A stretch of DNA of 64,000 nt. Origin: Sphagnum magellanicum. Its lineage: Eukaryota; Streptophyta; Sphagnopsida; Sphagnales; Sphagnaceae. The position numbers were made by a program, and so were the translations under genes. The stretch is from assembly GCA_021904315.1 (NCBI GenBank), contig CM038911.1:11319390-11383389 (forward strand), read 5' to 3'. The notes beneath the pieces were generated by a model that did no database searches, was not told where the DNA came from, and saw nothing but the letters and a program-made list of their open reading frames with translations. This document shows, in pieces, positions 13,108 to 26,455 of the stretch. Every line of letters starts with the position of its first letter. The first letter of the stretch is position 1.

Positions 13108-14391
13108 TTTAAAACTAATTTTTATTGACTATTTATATATTTTTAAACTTGTCGCCATTTAATGCCCCCCAAAAAAAAAAAAAAAATCGTCGTGGGATGC
13201 TTGCCAGGAATGGTGGGGTTTGTTTTGGGCATCAAGAATCGTTTGAAGGTGGGATTCCGTTTGAGGCCAATTATCTTACCACTTGCCTGTACATGGATGT
13301 GTACACCTCGATTGTGGTTGGTTGGGATGAAACTCCAAAATCCAAAATCCTCAAAAAGGAGACGATGATGTTCCTTCCGTCCATTGTTGAAACTTTTTTT
13401 TTTAAAAAAATTTAAACATTTCTAAATCCTAAAAGGAGATGAGATGATGTTTCATCCATTATGCATGTTTTTTAAACTAAAAATTTCCAAATACTGAAAG
13501 GAGGATAAGAAGATACAAGGGGATTTTATTTTTTTTCCAATTTTGTGATATTGAAAATCTGGCAAATTTTTTTTCCTGAAAAATCAACAAATTTTAGTTG
13601 AATTTACTATAAAATTTGATTACAATGTTTTTTGGTTCATTTGTCACATTTTAAAATTTTCCCCAATCCAAAAGGCAACTACAATTGTTTCATCCATTGT
13701 AACTTTTTTTTGACCTTTTATTTTCAACTGAGGAGGGGTATGATTCGGAGGCCATGGTTGGAATATTCCATTGCCAATGCCAGTGTTGGGGGTTAGGAGG
13801 TGGGGGTAATGGGGAGCATTTTGGAATGTTCCTACAGTTGATCCCCTGCTTTGGGTTTCTAGAAAAGAAATTGCAAGTTCTACTGGAATACCTACCAACT
13901 TGGTTGAAGTTAGAAGAAAAAAGTATAGGGTAATAAGGCCTTACTAATTATATTATTTTCAGAAATCTTGTAATTTTAAAAAATTATTTCTTCCAAATCA
14001 AAAAATAATTTGAAGTATAATAGTGAATATTTAGGAATATTTCATCGGCTGAAATGAAAATTTCAAAATTAATTAATTATTTGACAAACATGTGTTGAAA
14101 TGGCCAAGGTACTATGGTGTTGTGTGAGCACCAAAGGTGGAGTCCGAAACCTGAAATAATTCCCTGGCCTTACCCTGCATAACAACCAAGGTAATCAATG
14201 GTTTTTTTTTTTTTAAATTCCCTTCCAAAGATCTTATTGGCTAACATCTTGCACCCTAGGGATCTTACAATCTCACACCCTCCGCCCTAGGGCTCTTTTT
14301 GTAAGCCTGATTATTAAATGTAATCTGCCCTATAAATACACTAAGAATTCTCTCCAAGGTTGTTACACATATGATAAGGCTCCCCCCATAA
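13108..14391. other. AT-rich intergenic; LTR-like scrap at its right end
   Basis: No gene. About 14220-14390 has a TATA-like CCTATAAATACAC preceded by two CCCTAGGG-type blocks, which resembles a promoter-bearing end of a retroelement, but no partner repeat was found, so this is only a suspicion. Confidence 0.35.
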
Positions 14392-14767
14392 CGGCATCTC
14401 CATCTCCACCGGTGCTCAGTATGTCACTCTGGATAATAAAATTAAATGTTTAAGTTTATCTCTCTTTTTTTTTGGGCAACCCCACCAATAAAATGGTAAC
14501 TGGAACTGCATATACGTGGGAACTACTAATAGCAAACCACCTGGACCAATCATTATGATCGACCAATCAAAAATACTGAACCACGGTTGGGTCCAATTTA
14601 TTACACTCTTTTTTTGAGGTGCACGTGTTGTGCTTTTTACCAGCCACGGCAAGCTGCACGAATTTGGTGCAAAAAAACCAATTTCCTGACCTAAACCGGC
14701 ACATTTTGACTTTTTCACAATAAATTTTACTGTCTGGAGTCACATACTGAGCGCCGGTGGAGAGCTC
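14392..14767. mobile_element. MITE copy 1, ~376 bp, flanked by TAA (PIF/Harbinger-like)
   Basis: Left end reads CTCCACCGGTGCTCAGTATG; the right end, read on the other strand, is CTCCACCGGCGCTCAGTATG. The element is flanked by TAA at 14389-14391 and 14768-14770. A related copy lies at 47111-47441; shared internal blocks include AACTACTAATAGCAAACCAC, GGACCAATCATTATGAT, ATTGCAC/ATTACAC and GAGGTGCA/CAGGTGCA in the same order. A 3-bp TWA target site is typical of PIF/Harbinger. Confidence 0.85.
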
Positions 14768-14883
14768 TAAGGGCAGTACAATTTAAGCCGGCTAAACCTG
14801 AGGGGAGCTCACAACCATAATACCCCAAACAAAGAGGCTTATCCCTTGTGAAAACCTGTTTGAAACTAGTTTTAAATAGTAGC

Positions 14884-14919
14884 AGGCAATTGTGGGGGCA
14901 GCATTTGACACAATTGCCT
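14884..14919. repeat. Perfect 11-bp inverted repeat
   Basis: AGGCAATTGTG (14884-14894) pairs with CACAATTGCCT (14909-14919) across a 14-nt loop. Function unknown; it is close to two mobile elements. Confidence 0.4.
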
Positions 14920-15055
14920 TAAAGAACGGGCAGCTCATTGTGTAATGACTCTGCCCTTTATTGCAGGTTCAAACTTCAACTACATAAAGACCTCCTCAGA
15001 CTGTTCCAGAGTGTTTTAGAAAGCTTGTTGCAGAGTGTAAAGACCAGTGAAGGGC

Positions 15056-15229
15056 GGGTATCATAAAATGACTGAGAACCGGACAGGGTTTCAAGCCTGT
15101 TCTCAGCTTCAATATCGTTATGTATCATCAAATGTGATACGCTGTTTCAAACCCGTTGACTGGTTCTCACTGGACTGAAAACTCGTCATTTGAAACCTCT
15201 TTCATTTTTTCAAAAAAAATTTGATACCC
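15056..15229. mobile_element. Foldback/MITE-like element, ~174 bp
   Basis: Ends GGGTATCATAAAA and TTTGATACCC are inverted. Inside, TGAGAACCGGACAGGGTTTC (from ~15071) pairs imperfectly with the reverse complement of GTTTCAAACCCGTTGACTGG (from ~15150), and a central GTATCA..TGATAC caps the structure. No coding capacity. Confidence 0.6.
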
Positions 15230-15419
15230 TACCAGTGTACCTATCAGGGTACTAACAGATAGTAAAGTGAGGATATTAATTAGTGGGTGTTAGGTAGGGT
15301 TTCAAAGAAAAAAGTTAGGATTAGTTGAAGACAGTGCCTGCCTCCTCCCTCCCTTCTTCACATTTTTTCTTCTTCACTCTTTAACTAAGATTTTCATTGT
15401 TAGTTTGTTTCTTGTGATT

Positions 15420-16210
15420 AATGTTTTGCATTGTTTGTTTCGGTTTTGATTTTTTTTTATTATTATTATTTTATTCACATTTCTTCTTTTTTTTTTTGCT
15501 TGTCCCTGTTGTTATGCATTGTTGCTCCTGGTCACCATGTGTTATTGTCATTCCCTTGTTTTTCATTGTTAGGCACTATTGTTTCTCGTTGTCATGCTTT
15601 ATTCCTATTCCTTGTTGCTAGACGCAATTGCTCCTCATCACCATTTGTTATTGCTATTGTTCTTTGTCACTATGTATTATTGATGTTCCCACCCTTGCTA
15701 TGTATTGTTTTTGCTACTCCTTTTGTTATTGTGTGTTGCTATTATTGCTCCTCGTGACAGTGTGTTAATGTTGTTTTTCAGCGTTGTGCATTGCCATTGT
15801 TCCCCTCTTTTATGTGTGTTGCTATTGTTGTTCTTCATCAACATACATTACTACTATTGTTCCTTGTCATCATGTGCTATTGCTCCCCATATTTTTATTG
15901 GTATGTGTCACTATCATTTTTCAAGTATCTTTTTAATTTGTTGTTGTTTCATAATTCCTCCTTGCTATGTTACTATTATTCCCCCTCGTTATCCTTGTGG
16001 TTTGGCTCCTTTAATCTGGTATTACCCATTACCTTTGCTTTTGTGCAAATGAGGGGAAAAAAACATGAAGCTTCAAGTTTAAAAAATTTCAAGGTGAGCT
16101 TTTATATTTTCCTTTTGTTTATTTATTTTTCATTTTGTATGTATGTTTTGTTTGTGTTTTATGAACATGTATGTGTTTTGTATGTTGATAATTTTAAGTT
16201 TGTTGTTTGT
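15420..16210. repeat. Degenerate pyrimidine-rich minisatellite
   Basis: A T/C-rich tract of imperfect ~30-50-bp units of the form CACCATGTGTTATTGCTATTG followed by TTCCTCGTC-like sequence. It creates three overlapping long open frames of Phe/Leu/Cys/Ile that are artefacts of composition. Confidence 0.55.
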
Positions 16211-16439
16211 GTATAAGGTTTATTATTCACATTTCATTGTGTTGGTTGTGCATTATTGCATTTTTAAAATATGATTAAAGTGGAGAAAATGAAGTATTTT
16301 GCCATTGTAAATGTTTGTAAGTGTTTTGATTTCATTTTCATAGCATATATACGTTAAAAACCCACTAAATATTGAAATTATTAGTTTAGTAAAAAATGTA
16401 TTTGTTCATGATTTGTCCACCTTCTTTTGTAATATTTTT

Positions 16440-18450
16440 TAAATTGATGGATTTGAATGAAAATGAAAACATGATCATAAGTGAAAATGAAAATGTATTA
16501 AATGTCAATGAAATTGTTATTGAAGAAGATGTGAAAAGATCAAAAGAAAATGCAACTTTTCAAACATAAAATAATAGAACAAAAGGAAAAGAAGGAAAAA
16601 CATGCAAACAATTCTTCAAATTTACGTGTTCATAGGAGAAGATGGAAAGTGCATAATAAAAACACATTATGTTGGGCATTCTATTGTGTTAATGATGGGA
16701 AAGATGTTGATGGGTTAATTTTCAAGTTATGAAATGCATTCTTTGTTATAATAACCTTATACTTGCACCTAATTCAAGCAACAAATAAAGATAGGGTGTA
16801 ATGACATATTATAAGCTATATGGCATAACAACTTCAAAAAAACATGTGGATGCAAACCATTCCATCATTTCAAAAAAATTTAAAAGGAAATAAATAGTGT
16901 AAGAATTGTTGAAAGACAACAAAGAAGATGCCTAATATGTTAATTAGTGTAATTTTTTTTTAATGTGAAAAATCCTTTCAAAAAGGATGATGTGCAATAA
17001 AAAATTAAATATACAAGACCTCAATCTTTTGATTGTGAAAAATCACTCGCCCTTTTAACTTGTAGAGAATGTATGATTCAAGCATCTTGTTTTACATTTG
17101 TGTCCTGAAATGGTCTTCCTTTCTAAAAGACAATTTTCTCGAGAAATAATGTTTAACCCAATGGAGAAAACAAAACAAGAACATGTTTTGCCAAAATTAA
17201 TAGATTGTATTTCTACAACATGTATTTTTAACTTATGGATGTCCAAGGGGGGGCATGATATATTTGTTCTCATCATTAATTTCTTGGGATATGACTGAAA
17301 GCCCAAAGAAATGACTATTGGTTTATACGAGGCAATAAAAACTACTAGTCAAATTTTGGCCAATAATTTAATAAAATTGTTGGATCAATATAGGTTAAGG
17401 AAAAAAATCTTTACCTAGTCAAATTTGAGTACCATGATTATTACCTTCAAATCTATTATAAGATGTGAAGACTTAAGTTTGGATGAAAATTTTTAGGGCA
17501 CATTTTTTGTCATGTTTTCTTCAAAGTATGTCAATATGCTATAACTAGCAAAAAAAACTTGTAAAAATGTATAACTTGGCTTTAAAAATCTAGAAAGGGT
17601 AAACAAGAATGGGGTAAGGCTTGTGGAAAATATAATATTCATTAAGAAACTTAAATATTCCAATGAAAACAAGGTAAACTTTTAAATTTTTATTATTTGC
17701 ATATTTCCATTATTTATTATTTAATTAACTTTGTTGGATATATTAACATTACATGTGTAAATTAGATTGTAGGTTTGTTAGCAAGATGTTCCAAAAAGCT
17801 TTGTAAGTTAAAGATGTTATTATCTTTTGTTACAATAGATAAAATGTTATCAAAATCAATGGGAAAGTTGAACCTCTTACTACTTGACACAATTTTAAAA
17901 TAATCATGGATTTTCTTTCACTTATTGTGGGCATTTATGTTTTGAATTAATATAATGGGTATTAGTTATTTTATAATGTGTTGTAATTTGCTATATCTAT
18001 GGCTTCAATTTTAGGGAAGAATTTACAAACCCACCAACCCCAATCAATTTGATTAATGATGATTATAAGGTTGTTCTTAAGTTCATTTTGTTTGCTTCCA
18101 ATATCAGAATGGAAGTTTGTATTATACTTGAATCTTTTTTTCTTTTCTAAAAAGGTATGAAGAAAGAAACATTCATAACATGTTGCTTTTGATATTAAAC
18201 CCTAGGTTAAAAAATTTGCGTCTAATATCATTTTTTATTAGTCGTGAAGAAAGTGTGGTTATTGTTGAAAAATATGATTGGAATTTTTTATATTTTATAC
18301 ATATTTTAAAAGTATTATCATCATTTATATCCAATGGCAAAAACTAAAGTTGGCTCTACATAAAAACCAATTATTGAGGACTATAGCTTGGACCATTTTT
18401 TATAATTAGTAATTACAAAAATTATAGGTAGAAATAATTAAACTTTGTAA
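16440..18450 (+). pseudogene. Decayed hAT-type transposase with BED zinc finger
   Basis: Several stops and frameshifts break one long coding history. A BED-type finger is legible: CILCYNN at 16735 (C-x2-C), then YYKLYGITTSKKHVDANH (H-x4-H) up to ~16860. Downstream come DDVQ.., KTKQEHVLPKLIDCIS and LWMSKGGHDIFVLIINFLG (17098-17298), then KPKEMTIGLYEAI and NLIKLLDQYRLRKKI. Near 18310-18400 the frame YHHLYPMAKTKVGS, a stop codon, then KPIIEDYSLDHF matches the later part of the same plant hAT family. The order and spacing fit one element of ~2 kb. Inactive: no continuous frame. Terminal inverted repeats and target duplication not found. Confidence 0.8.
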
Positions 18451-19555
18451 ATTTGTTAGTGTTCGAACATCAGCTGATAACCAAATGTGTCAATTGTTAT
18501 GAATGTAACTAGTCAATTATCACATGTAATTGTGTTAATGTTCACATTCATGTTTAAGATTGAATGCCCAAATGAAAAAATGTGCATTTTTTTAAAGTGT
18601 TGGTCATTTTGTGAGTTTTATGTTCATCTATGGGTGTGTGTGAAACCCAAAAAAAGATCTTAACCTCATTAATAATTGGATGGATTTTACGTATCGGTTT
18701 CAGATTTTTTATAAAATGGATGACCTACTAATTTCAAATCTAAGGAATATTTTAAACAAAGTGCATAAGTAGTGTGCAAAAACCTTGATTGTATTTATAA
18801 GTATTACATATTGAATTGTTATTTCATTCAATATAACTAAAAAAAATCAAACCACCAAATCCAACAATCCCATTGGTTTAGGAAAAAAATCTTTAGGTTT
18901 AGAATTTACAAACAACCTTATTCAATTAAACTTTGAAAATAATGGTGCCTTGTACCATTTCCATTAGTCCTTCTTAAAATTCTTATAAAGCTATGATTTA
19001 AGCTTATTACACATTTAATGTTAGTTCATTTAAAATAATTAAGAAAAATAATTTAAACCACAAAATTCAACAATTTTGTTGCAAATAATTTGTTTGTTTT
19101 CAACTACACATAATTTTATTCTTGACACCCTTTGCATATTTAAGGCATTACATTAATATTATAACCTTTTCATATGTTTTGATTGAGTTTCCTTACATCA
19201 TGAATGGTCTTGCTTTCAAATGTTCCAAATGCATTTATAATGTGTAATTCACAACCTCTGACGAGTTCATTTGCACCTAGAAACACCTATGCATCAAGTG
19301 CAAGTGTTCAAATATATATTCACCTATAATCCCAACAACAAACAAAAGCAATCAAGTAATAATTGAAATGATGGATTGCATAAACTTTGCAACTCAATAT
19401 ACATACAAGAATTTGAAAAAACTTACGTAAACAATTCATTCAAACAGTAACAAAAATAGATCAACAAGACTTTGAGATAACTTACAATTGATTGATCATC
19501 ATGACAAAACAATAATAATTCATTAAACATGTTTGATGTTGCAATGTAAAATCAT
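18451..19555. other. AT-rich spacer between transposon remnants
   Basis: No gene or clear repeat seen; it may include non-coding ends of the hAT or Harbinger elements. Confidence 0.5.
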
Positions 19556-21110
19556 AATTTAAAAGAATTCATGGCCTTTGCATTGTTTGATCTTGAAGTA
19601 CCACTCCAAAACAACTCTCTTATGTAGTCCTCAAATTTCAATACCCTTTAACTTTGGTTCAATGTCATTATCAATAGGAAACTTTATAGGAATCCATTAT
19701 TGATGAGTTTCTCTTTTGATACATGTACATTGTTTGCATTGTTCTCCAACTCTAATTGAGTCGTCAAAATATTAACATCTTATTACTTCGCATCTAAAAT
19801 CATGTTCTCAAAGATGTAAAAACAAATCATTTACATCAAGCATAAACAAAATGTCCAAGTTAGTTTTTAAAAATAATTTTAAAATTTTTTTATTAAGGAC
19901 ACCAAATGCATTTTCCACAACACTTTTATTTCAACAAGTATGTTTAGTGTGCATAACTTTTGAAATATTTTGAAATTGAATTATCATTATGAAGATTATC
20001 TTTGAATTTAATATAATGATATTATGTTTCATGTTATTAATATGAATTGAAGTAGTTTAAAAAATTTCAAGTATATGCAAGTAGGTGTTCCAATTGGTTT
20101 CAAATAGATGAAAATGGGACTTTAATTAGATTTTTGGTAACTTCAAGTTGATGGCACACTAAAATCTATTAATTATTGCAAGTTTTTTCATATTAAAGAC
20201 CCTTTTTATTCAAATATCTAATGTAAAAGTAAGTTTTAGCGCATATTATTTTGTAATTTAAAACAAACCCATTAAATATATTTCTTACACTAAAGTACTT
20301 GAAACTTGATATGCAATTTACTATAAACTTAATGGAGTGCACAATGGGTTCATAATGAAACATGAAAAGGCTTTGAATTTAATTTTTTTTTTTTTACATT
20401 TATTTCAAATATAAAAGATTGAATGTTTGATACGTTTTTGTCTACTTTTGCATTCTTGCTATCAAAAGCAAAGGGTAACCTTTGTTTCTAATCAAACAAA
20501 GTTTGACATTTTCAACACCATGATTGAATTGAAACAAGTTCCCATTGACAACCTTTTAGTACAAAGTTGAAATGTGAAATATTGGAATATTGTATGTTCA
20601 TAGATGTGGGCATTCCAACAAAAACACTTCAAAAATTCTTGTACAAATCAACAACTTGGAATTGCATGCTATATGCTTTCAACTTGCATGAAAATTAATC
20701 TCCAACAAAAGAACCTCTGGGCTTTTGGATTTTTGTTTTTTATGCATTTGTGTGACATGTATGGTGCCATGGATAGACAACAAGGTAGAAAATTATTTGA
20801 ACCCATGCATAACCTCAACAAAATCCTCTCCTCCTAACCACTTGATGTGTTTTATGAAAACACCATTCTTTACAACAACAAATTCATGTAAAACCAAATG
20901 GATATGGACTTGCCAATTGCAAATGTCTCCTTACAATAAAGATATTTTGCTCCATTATGGGTGAGCTTGTAAAGAAAATAGGCGACCCAAATTCCAATGG
21001 GTATTACCCATGTGTATCGAATATTTTTTTTCATCAAATGTTTCAATTTCAAGTAAGTAGTTGATTCACAATTTTTTATACCAAGTCTAAAATGTTCAAT
21101 CCATTGCACA
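19556..21110 (-). pseudogene. Decayed HARBI1-like (PIF/Harbinger) transposase
   Basis: Read from 21110 leftward: WIEHFRLGIKNCEST, IGIWVAYFLYKLTHNGAKYL and YCKETFAIGKS, the typical N-terminal/HTH part of HARBI1-like nucleases, then a heavily mutated stretch (~20900-20450) with traces of the dimer GAID..GDY region and FVGMP-like sequence. At ~19925-19830 comes SVVENAFGVL with LKTNLDILF, including the third acidic residue (E) of the DDE triad. Multiple stops and frameshifts, so inactive. The first two catalytic acids are not confidently readable. Confidence 0.72.
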
Positions 21111-21639
21111 TCATTGTACTATGTCATAAGACAATAAGAATACTAAGTTTTAGATTTGGTTTTTATCTAATTAACAATTTTTTTGATTAAAAAAAATCCA
21201 TAAAAACAAAACAAATTGTAGTGATGTACAATTAAAAAGTTGATGACATGATATACAATTCTATTTGTAGAATGGAAAGGGAATGGAAATATTAAGTTGG
21301 ATTTGGATTCTAGGTGACTTAGCTTGAATAAAAGGGGTTTTATACATATAGTTGGCATAATTTTATAGATAATTGAAAAACATACCCTAGACCATAAGTT
21401 GTTTTGTATTTTTTTGCAACCATATAATAAAAATATTTAAAGTTGAGACAGAAGTTTCCCCATAATTGATTCATTGGACCTCTCATAAGTAATTACAACA
21501 AGCCTTATTTTCACATTCATAAGATCATTAATGTGAATTATTGTGGTTGTGCTTAGTTATGAAAACATTCATTTAATACTTTAATTTTTTTTGGAAAAAC
21601 AACAAGAATTTATTTAATACAAAAGAAAAAAAAACAACC

Positions 21640-23782
21640 ATCATGCCACAACTAAGGGCCAAAACGTAAGGGGCCTAAGACACCACAACATTTCACTCAC
21701 CTAACAACCATAGATCTAAGCCTTTGGAAAGACCAAATAATTTCCTTACCACTTTTATAGCTAATGGCATGTCGAACACCCCATAGCGTATCAAATTCAA
21801 GTAGTAAGAACCTTTCCATATTAGGAGTCATACCAAAATTCAAGCAAAACCTCCTTCCAAGCCAATTTGCCATAATCCAAGAGATGGCCCCACATAAAGG
21901 ACTCAACATGGTGTTGAGACCATCACTTTTAGTTGAACATTAAATCATTCCTCTCAACCCAAATAGTGCAAAGGGCAATGCCTTGAAGGAAATGCCAAAT
22001 TGGGCTACAATGTTTAATCCTACCTTCAAGTTTAGCACCAAATAAACATTGTTCCATGGACATGCCCTTCCGAGGCCCATCTCTACTAGGTCTAACTTGT
22101 AAATTATTGACAATATTAACAACCCAATACCAAATTCTTTGTGTTTGAGGGCACTCCCAAATCAATGGAACTTTGATTCAACAATTTCAGTAGTACAATA
22201 AAGGCAAGTATCTTTTAAGCAATTATTAATTCTTGCTCTCCATGTATTGACAACAATTGTTCTATGCCGCATGGACCACATAAATGTAACTTCTTTCTTG
22301 GACCTCTCCTTGTGCTAGACTTTTGGCCATGCTAGCTTGTTTTAAATTTATAGTAGGCCCCTCCATATGTCTTTGGTTGACTTGGACAGCCCTTGGTTAT
22401 TCTTTTGCAACTTCTTTCCTAAACTAGTTGTGTACCTTAAAAGTTGTGACCCATCTTCCCAAGTCCATGCCAAGGGGTCAAATGTGAATTCCCCCACTTT
22501 GCCATTGTATGACCAAATCGGTGAATTGCACTTACCTTTAAATGTCTTGCATACATGAACCTTAGAAATGTAACCTATGAATTAAAGGTGTTCACCTTTT
22601 CGATCAAACCAAGGTTGAAGTGAATGGGATCAAACCCCCATGCAAAAAACTTGAACTTTGTGTAGAATTATGAACACAATTGGGTTGGGGGAGATATCTA
22701 GCATGAATAAACTAGTTTTTTGTGCCACTACATAAGGATCTGCATCTCCTTCATTCCTAAACAATCCTATCCATTCACCTTTTGTTGTCATGGTAAAAGT
22801 TGATCGTCTAGGATGTGCCAAAGGTAGATCAAGCTAATTTACCATTCTTGCCCATAAATGGCCTTCCTTTGGTTTAAGGGAAAACATTTTTTTCGCCTCT
22901 ACCACTATCATGACTTCTCTTGACCCTTTCTAGAAAATGGATCCCATTTTTCTAAGGTATTTATTATATAATTCTACAACTTCTTTTTGGAAAACTTGTA
23001 CTTGTCACCTTCAAAATTTATAGTCCACCACAACTCCCATCCCAAATGTTCTTCAGCTAAAGAGGGGTGCTTATATTTAATTTTACATACTAGAGCCTTC
23101 CAAGCCCTCCCAATTTTATTCCAAATAGGAGATCCTTTCAATAATATGTGTTTGTGGCACATTGCCCATTTGATGTTGGGTCCCCACCTTTTGTTTTTCT
23201 TAGGCCTAATTGAACAAAGACGATAATGTAAAAATAATTATAGATTGGATGACCTAAGTTACAATGCATACATTAACCATTTGACCAAAATGGCGTTCAT
23301 GGCTTCCTCTGGATCAATCGGACCTAAACCCCTTATTTCTTTCATCACACAACAATCATTTCACCTTATTCTGAGTTGTGTGTTCTCTACCTGCCCATAA
23401 GTAGTTACATAACAATGCCTGAATTTGTAAATGTTTCCCAGACCCTACCAAAATAGAAACGAAATACCATAAAATGAAAGAAGGACTTAACAATGAGCGC
23501 CTTACCCACCAACAAAAGGTGTGTAGAACACCAAAATGCTAATTTCTCCTTAACCTTATTTAGTAGGAATTTATCTATGTCACCTACCTTTAGTCCTAAT
23601 CCAAAAGGAGAGCCTAACAACTTGGAAATATCCTCATCTTGGGCCCATTTCCAATGAAAGCTTCCCAACCAACTAGGTCTAGTTTGATTTGCTTCACTAT
23701 AATAAGCGACATTCTTCTCCCAATTGATTTTTAGACCTGAGGCTATTCCAAAATATCTTAAGACTTCAACTAGATTTTTCAT
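21640..23782 (-). pseudogene. LINE ORF2 C-terminal remnant (RT thumb and zf-RVT)
   Basis: Begins at the late RT block LRYFGIASGLKINWEKN (~23760), continues KLLGSPFGLGL and LLNKVKEKLAFW, then fragments through 23162-22974 (HILLKGSPIWNKIGRAWKAL) and 22165-21697 (MIWECPQTQRIWYWV, zf-RVT-like; LWGVRHAISYKSGKEIIW). The catalytic palm (the YADD block) is absent between 23811 and 23782. Confidence 0.78.
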
Positions 23783-24210
23783 TGAATTTTTTTCACATTT
23801 TATTGTGAACCTAGTAACACTTAAAGTTTCCCATCACCATTTTCAATTCTAGCTTCAGTTTCCTTTTTTCCTTATGAAACTCCTTCATTTTATGCTTATA
23901 GTATTCGTTATAGAATCTTGTGATTTCCTTAAGTTTTGTGAAGAAACATAAGCTTGGCTCACAACTATTCCAAATTAATTTAATTTGGTCTTTGATTTCC
24001 ACTAGGTACTTATTATTCATCTTCCAATGCCCCTTCAAATGTAAGTTCCTATTTTCCAAGTCAACATAAAGGCTTAAATGAAAGCAATAAAAAAGAACAA
24101 AATCACCCTTGATAGAATAATATTTTGATAGAGTAGTACTAGTGGGTTTGATCAAAAGTTGGTAAATAGATTTTATCAAGGCGAACTAAAATTTGTACCC
24201 TTTTGTTCCT

Positions 24211-24834
24211 TCAATTGTCCCATGAAAATCTCAATGACCCATTAGATGAGAAAAAATCCTTTATTCCAAGAATAGATTTCACTTGACCCCACAACAATCT
24301 TTCCATCTCTAAAAGAAACTTATTACAACACCTTGATTTATCTTCGACAAATTCTACCATGTTGAAATCTCCCATTAATATCCATGTACAATTTGATGGT
24401 AGTTGAATTAACATATTTTCCCGTAGCTTACATCTATCCTGAGATTCATTAGGGGCATAGATGTTACCAACCCCCAACTTACCTCCTGGGATACCATCAA
24501 ATTGAACCCACAAATTTCTATGTTTTGTAATGGAACCTTTTGTAACTATAAACCTGGTCCATTTATTTGCAACCATCATGCAAACTCCTCCTCTACCTAC
24601 ACCTACCCTCCTTTCTTCATCAATGTAGCTAGGGGATGCATGCAAAATTTTGCATTGAACGTGAGCCCATATTTTATTCCTTAGAGTTTTTGCTTTCTCC
24701 TTTCTTAGCTTATGTTCCTGTAAAATAAGGATATATAATCTTTGTAATGAGGACTATATGTAATGCCGAAATTGGGAGACCTTAATGTCCTCATTAAGGC
24801 CTCTCACATTTAGTGAAAACATATTTAAATTCAT
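24211..24834 (-). pseudogene. LINE ORF2 endonuclease domain remnant
   Basis: Starts at ATG 24834 (MNLNMFSLNVRGLN). APE-endonuclease landmarks in order: LNVRGLN, LQEHKLR, RGGVCMMV, VGNIYAPN, LMGDFNMVE and FSSNGSLRFSWDN. One stop interrupts it near 24754. The downstream frame (24179-23811) carries the linker with KGHWKMNNKYLVEIKDQI and a lysine-rich helix, then stops. Confidence 0.82.
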
Positions 24835-25919
24835 GATGATGAGTTGTAGAATTGAAAGTTTGTTCCTTTGCTACCTTTTCCCCGTATTACCTTATTGGAT
24901 TTCCAACCCTATATATCACAAGAGGTTGCATCATCCTTGAAAAGCTGGGAGTACCCAAGAAAATTTGTCTCATAAACTTTGGCTAAACATTGACCTCACC
25001 ACGCTTCAGTTTTATGTTAGACCCATCTTTAGACAAGCCTTGGTTGCCATATTGTTCTACCTTCATGCCTTGTGAATTTTGCGTATTCCCCACATCCTTT
25101 AGCATTGACTATTGGCCATTAGTTTTAATTCATGTTGGTAGGTGACCACCTTCTAATCCTCTTCCATCCCCTTGTTGAAACATTTGGGGAAGTTCTTTAA
25201 TGGATAAGCAATTATCCTTCTATGATATTGTCATATTGTTCACCATTGAACCTTTTCCATGAATAGCAACCTCTTTTAGATTGCCTTCCACCACATTTCT
25301 TAATGTAGTCAATTGGGAAACACTTTGCCCTTTCTAGCTTAGTGGTTTACTTGTAGTTGCTTGATTCAATTGGCCCATGCAGGTGGATTCCACATGTGGA
25401 TCCATTCAAGGAAGTTACATTTTTTTAACATCCACCACCTCCTTATGGGTTTTGTTAGACATGAAACGGTCTCCTCCGTCAATGTTACCATCGCATGCAC
25501 CTTGCATTTCGGTATCATTTTCCTCTTGACTTGAGATTTATGTTGCTACCACCTAACTATCAAAGACATGAAGAACCACAAGAACAAAGGCTAAGAAGGT
25601 CTATGTCTAATTTTCAAACAAGGAACAAAACAAGATTATGTGATTAAAAAACAAGAACACAAGATCTAAAAACAAGAACACAAAATGTGCATGACAAATG
25701 TGAGAACAAAACTTTATTATATTAACATATGCAAACATGAACATGAAAAAAACTTCACAAGACTATGGTGCAAAATCATGCTTAAAACTAGTGTTGAACA
25801 AACTAAAGGAAATGAGGGGTCCTACTCTTATTTATACCCCTTTGGAGACCTAGTTCAAGGACATTTCCAAAAAGGCCTCTATATGTGCATCAAGTAACAA
25901 AACTTCTTAGGAACCTTCA

Positions 25920-26240
25920 TAACTAGGAATCAACTATGAGTTAACTAAAACTTGATTCAAACTTAATTAGGAGTCAATTAGGACTTAACTATATTTAATT
26001 AGGATTTAATTAAGAGTTAACTAAAACTTCCTTAAAACTTAATTACAAGTTAACTATAACTTAACTGGAATTTAATTAAAAATTAACTAAAAATTAACTT
26101 GGAATTAACTCGAATTTAACTAGGAATTAACTAAAACTTAACTAGGATTTAATTAATAATTAACTAAGACTTAACTAAAATTTAATTGAAAGTTAAGTGG
26201 AATTTAATTGAAAGTTGATTAAGACTTAACTAGGAGTTAC
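25920..26240. repeat. Minisatellite, ~12-bp unit of TTAACTA type
   Basis: About 25 imperfect repeats of AACTAGGAATTA / AACTTAATTA. Highly AT-rich, no coding meaning. Confidence 0.75.
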
Positions 26241-26455
26241 GGATGAATGTTACGGATGAATTCCACTTATTGGAAGATGGTGTCTAATGTTCACATCCGT
26301 CACACTAACAACCTTGGGCATCCATTCCTCCAATGTTCACATTATTGTTTGAAAATGTTATCTTGCGTCCATTATCGAATTGGGATTTTCTATTATAACT
26401 TGGGTTCATTTTGTTATCACTCAAAGATGGTTGTTCATGTTGTTGTGCATTAGCT

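Noticed and set aside
14220..14390. Solo LTR with TATA box
   Set aside because: Promoter-like words are present, but no TG..CA ends, no target duplication and no second copy were found.
15421..16216. Overlapping hydrophobic frames that look like membrane proteins
   Set aside because: Produced by a degenerate T/C-rich minisatellite; three frames are open at once and none has a domain.
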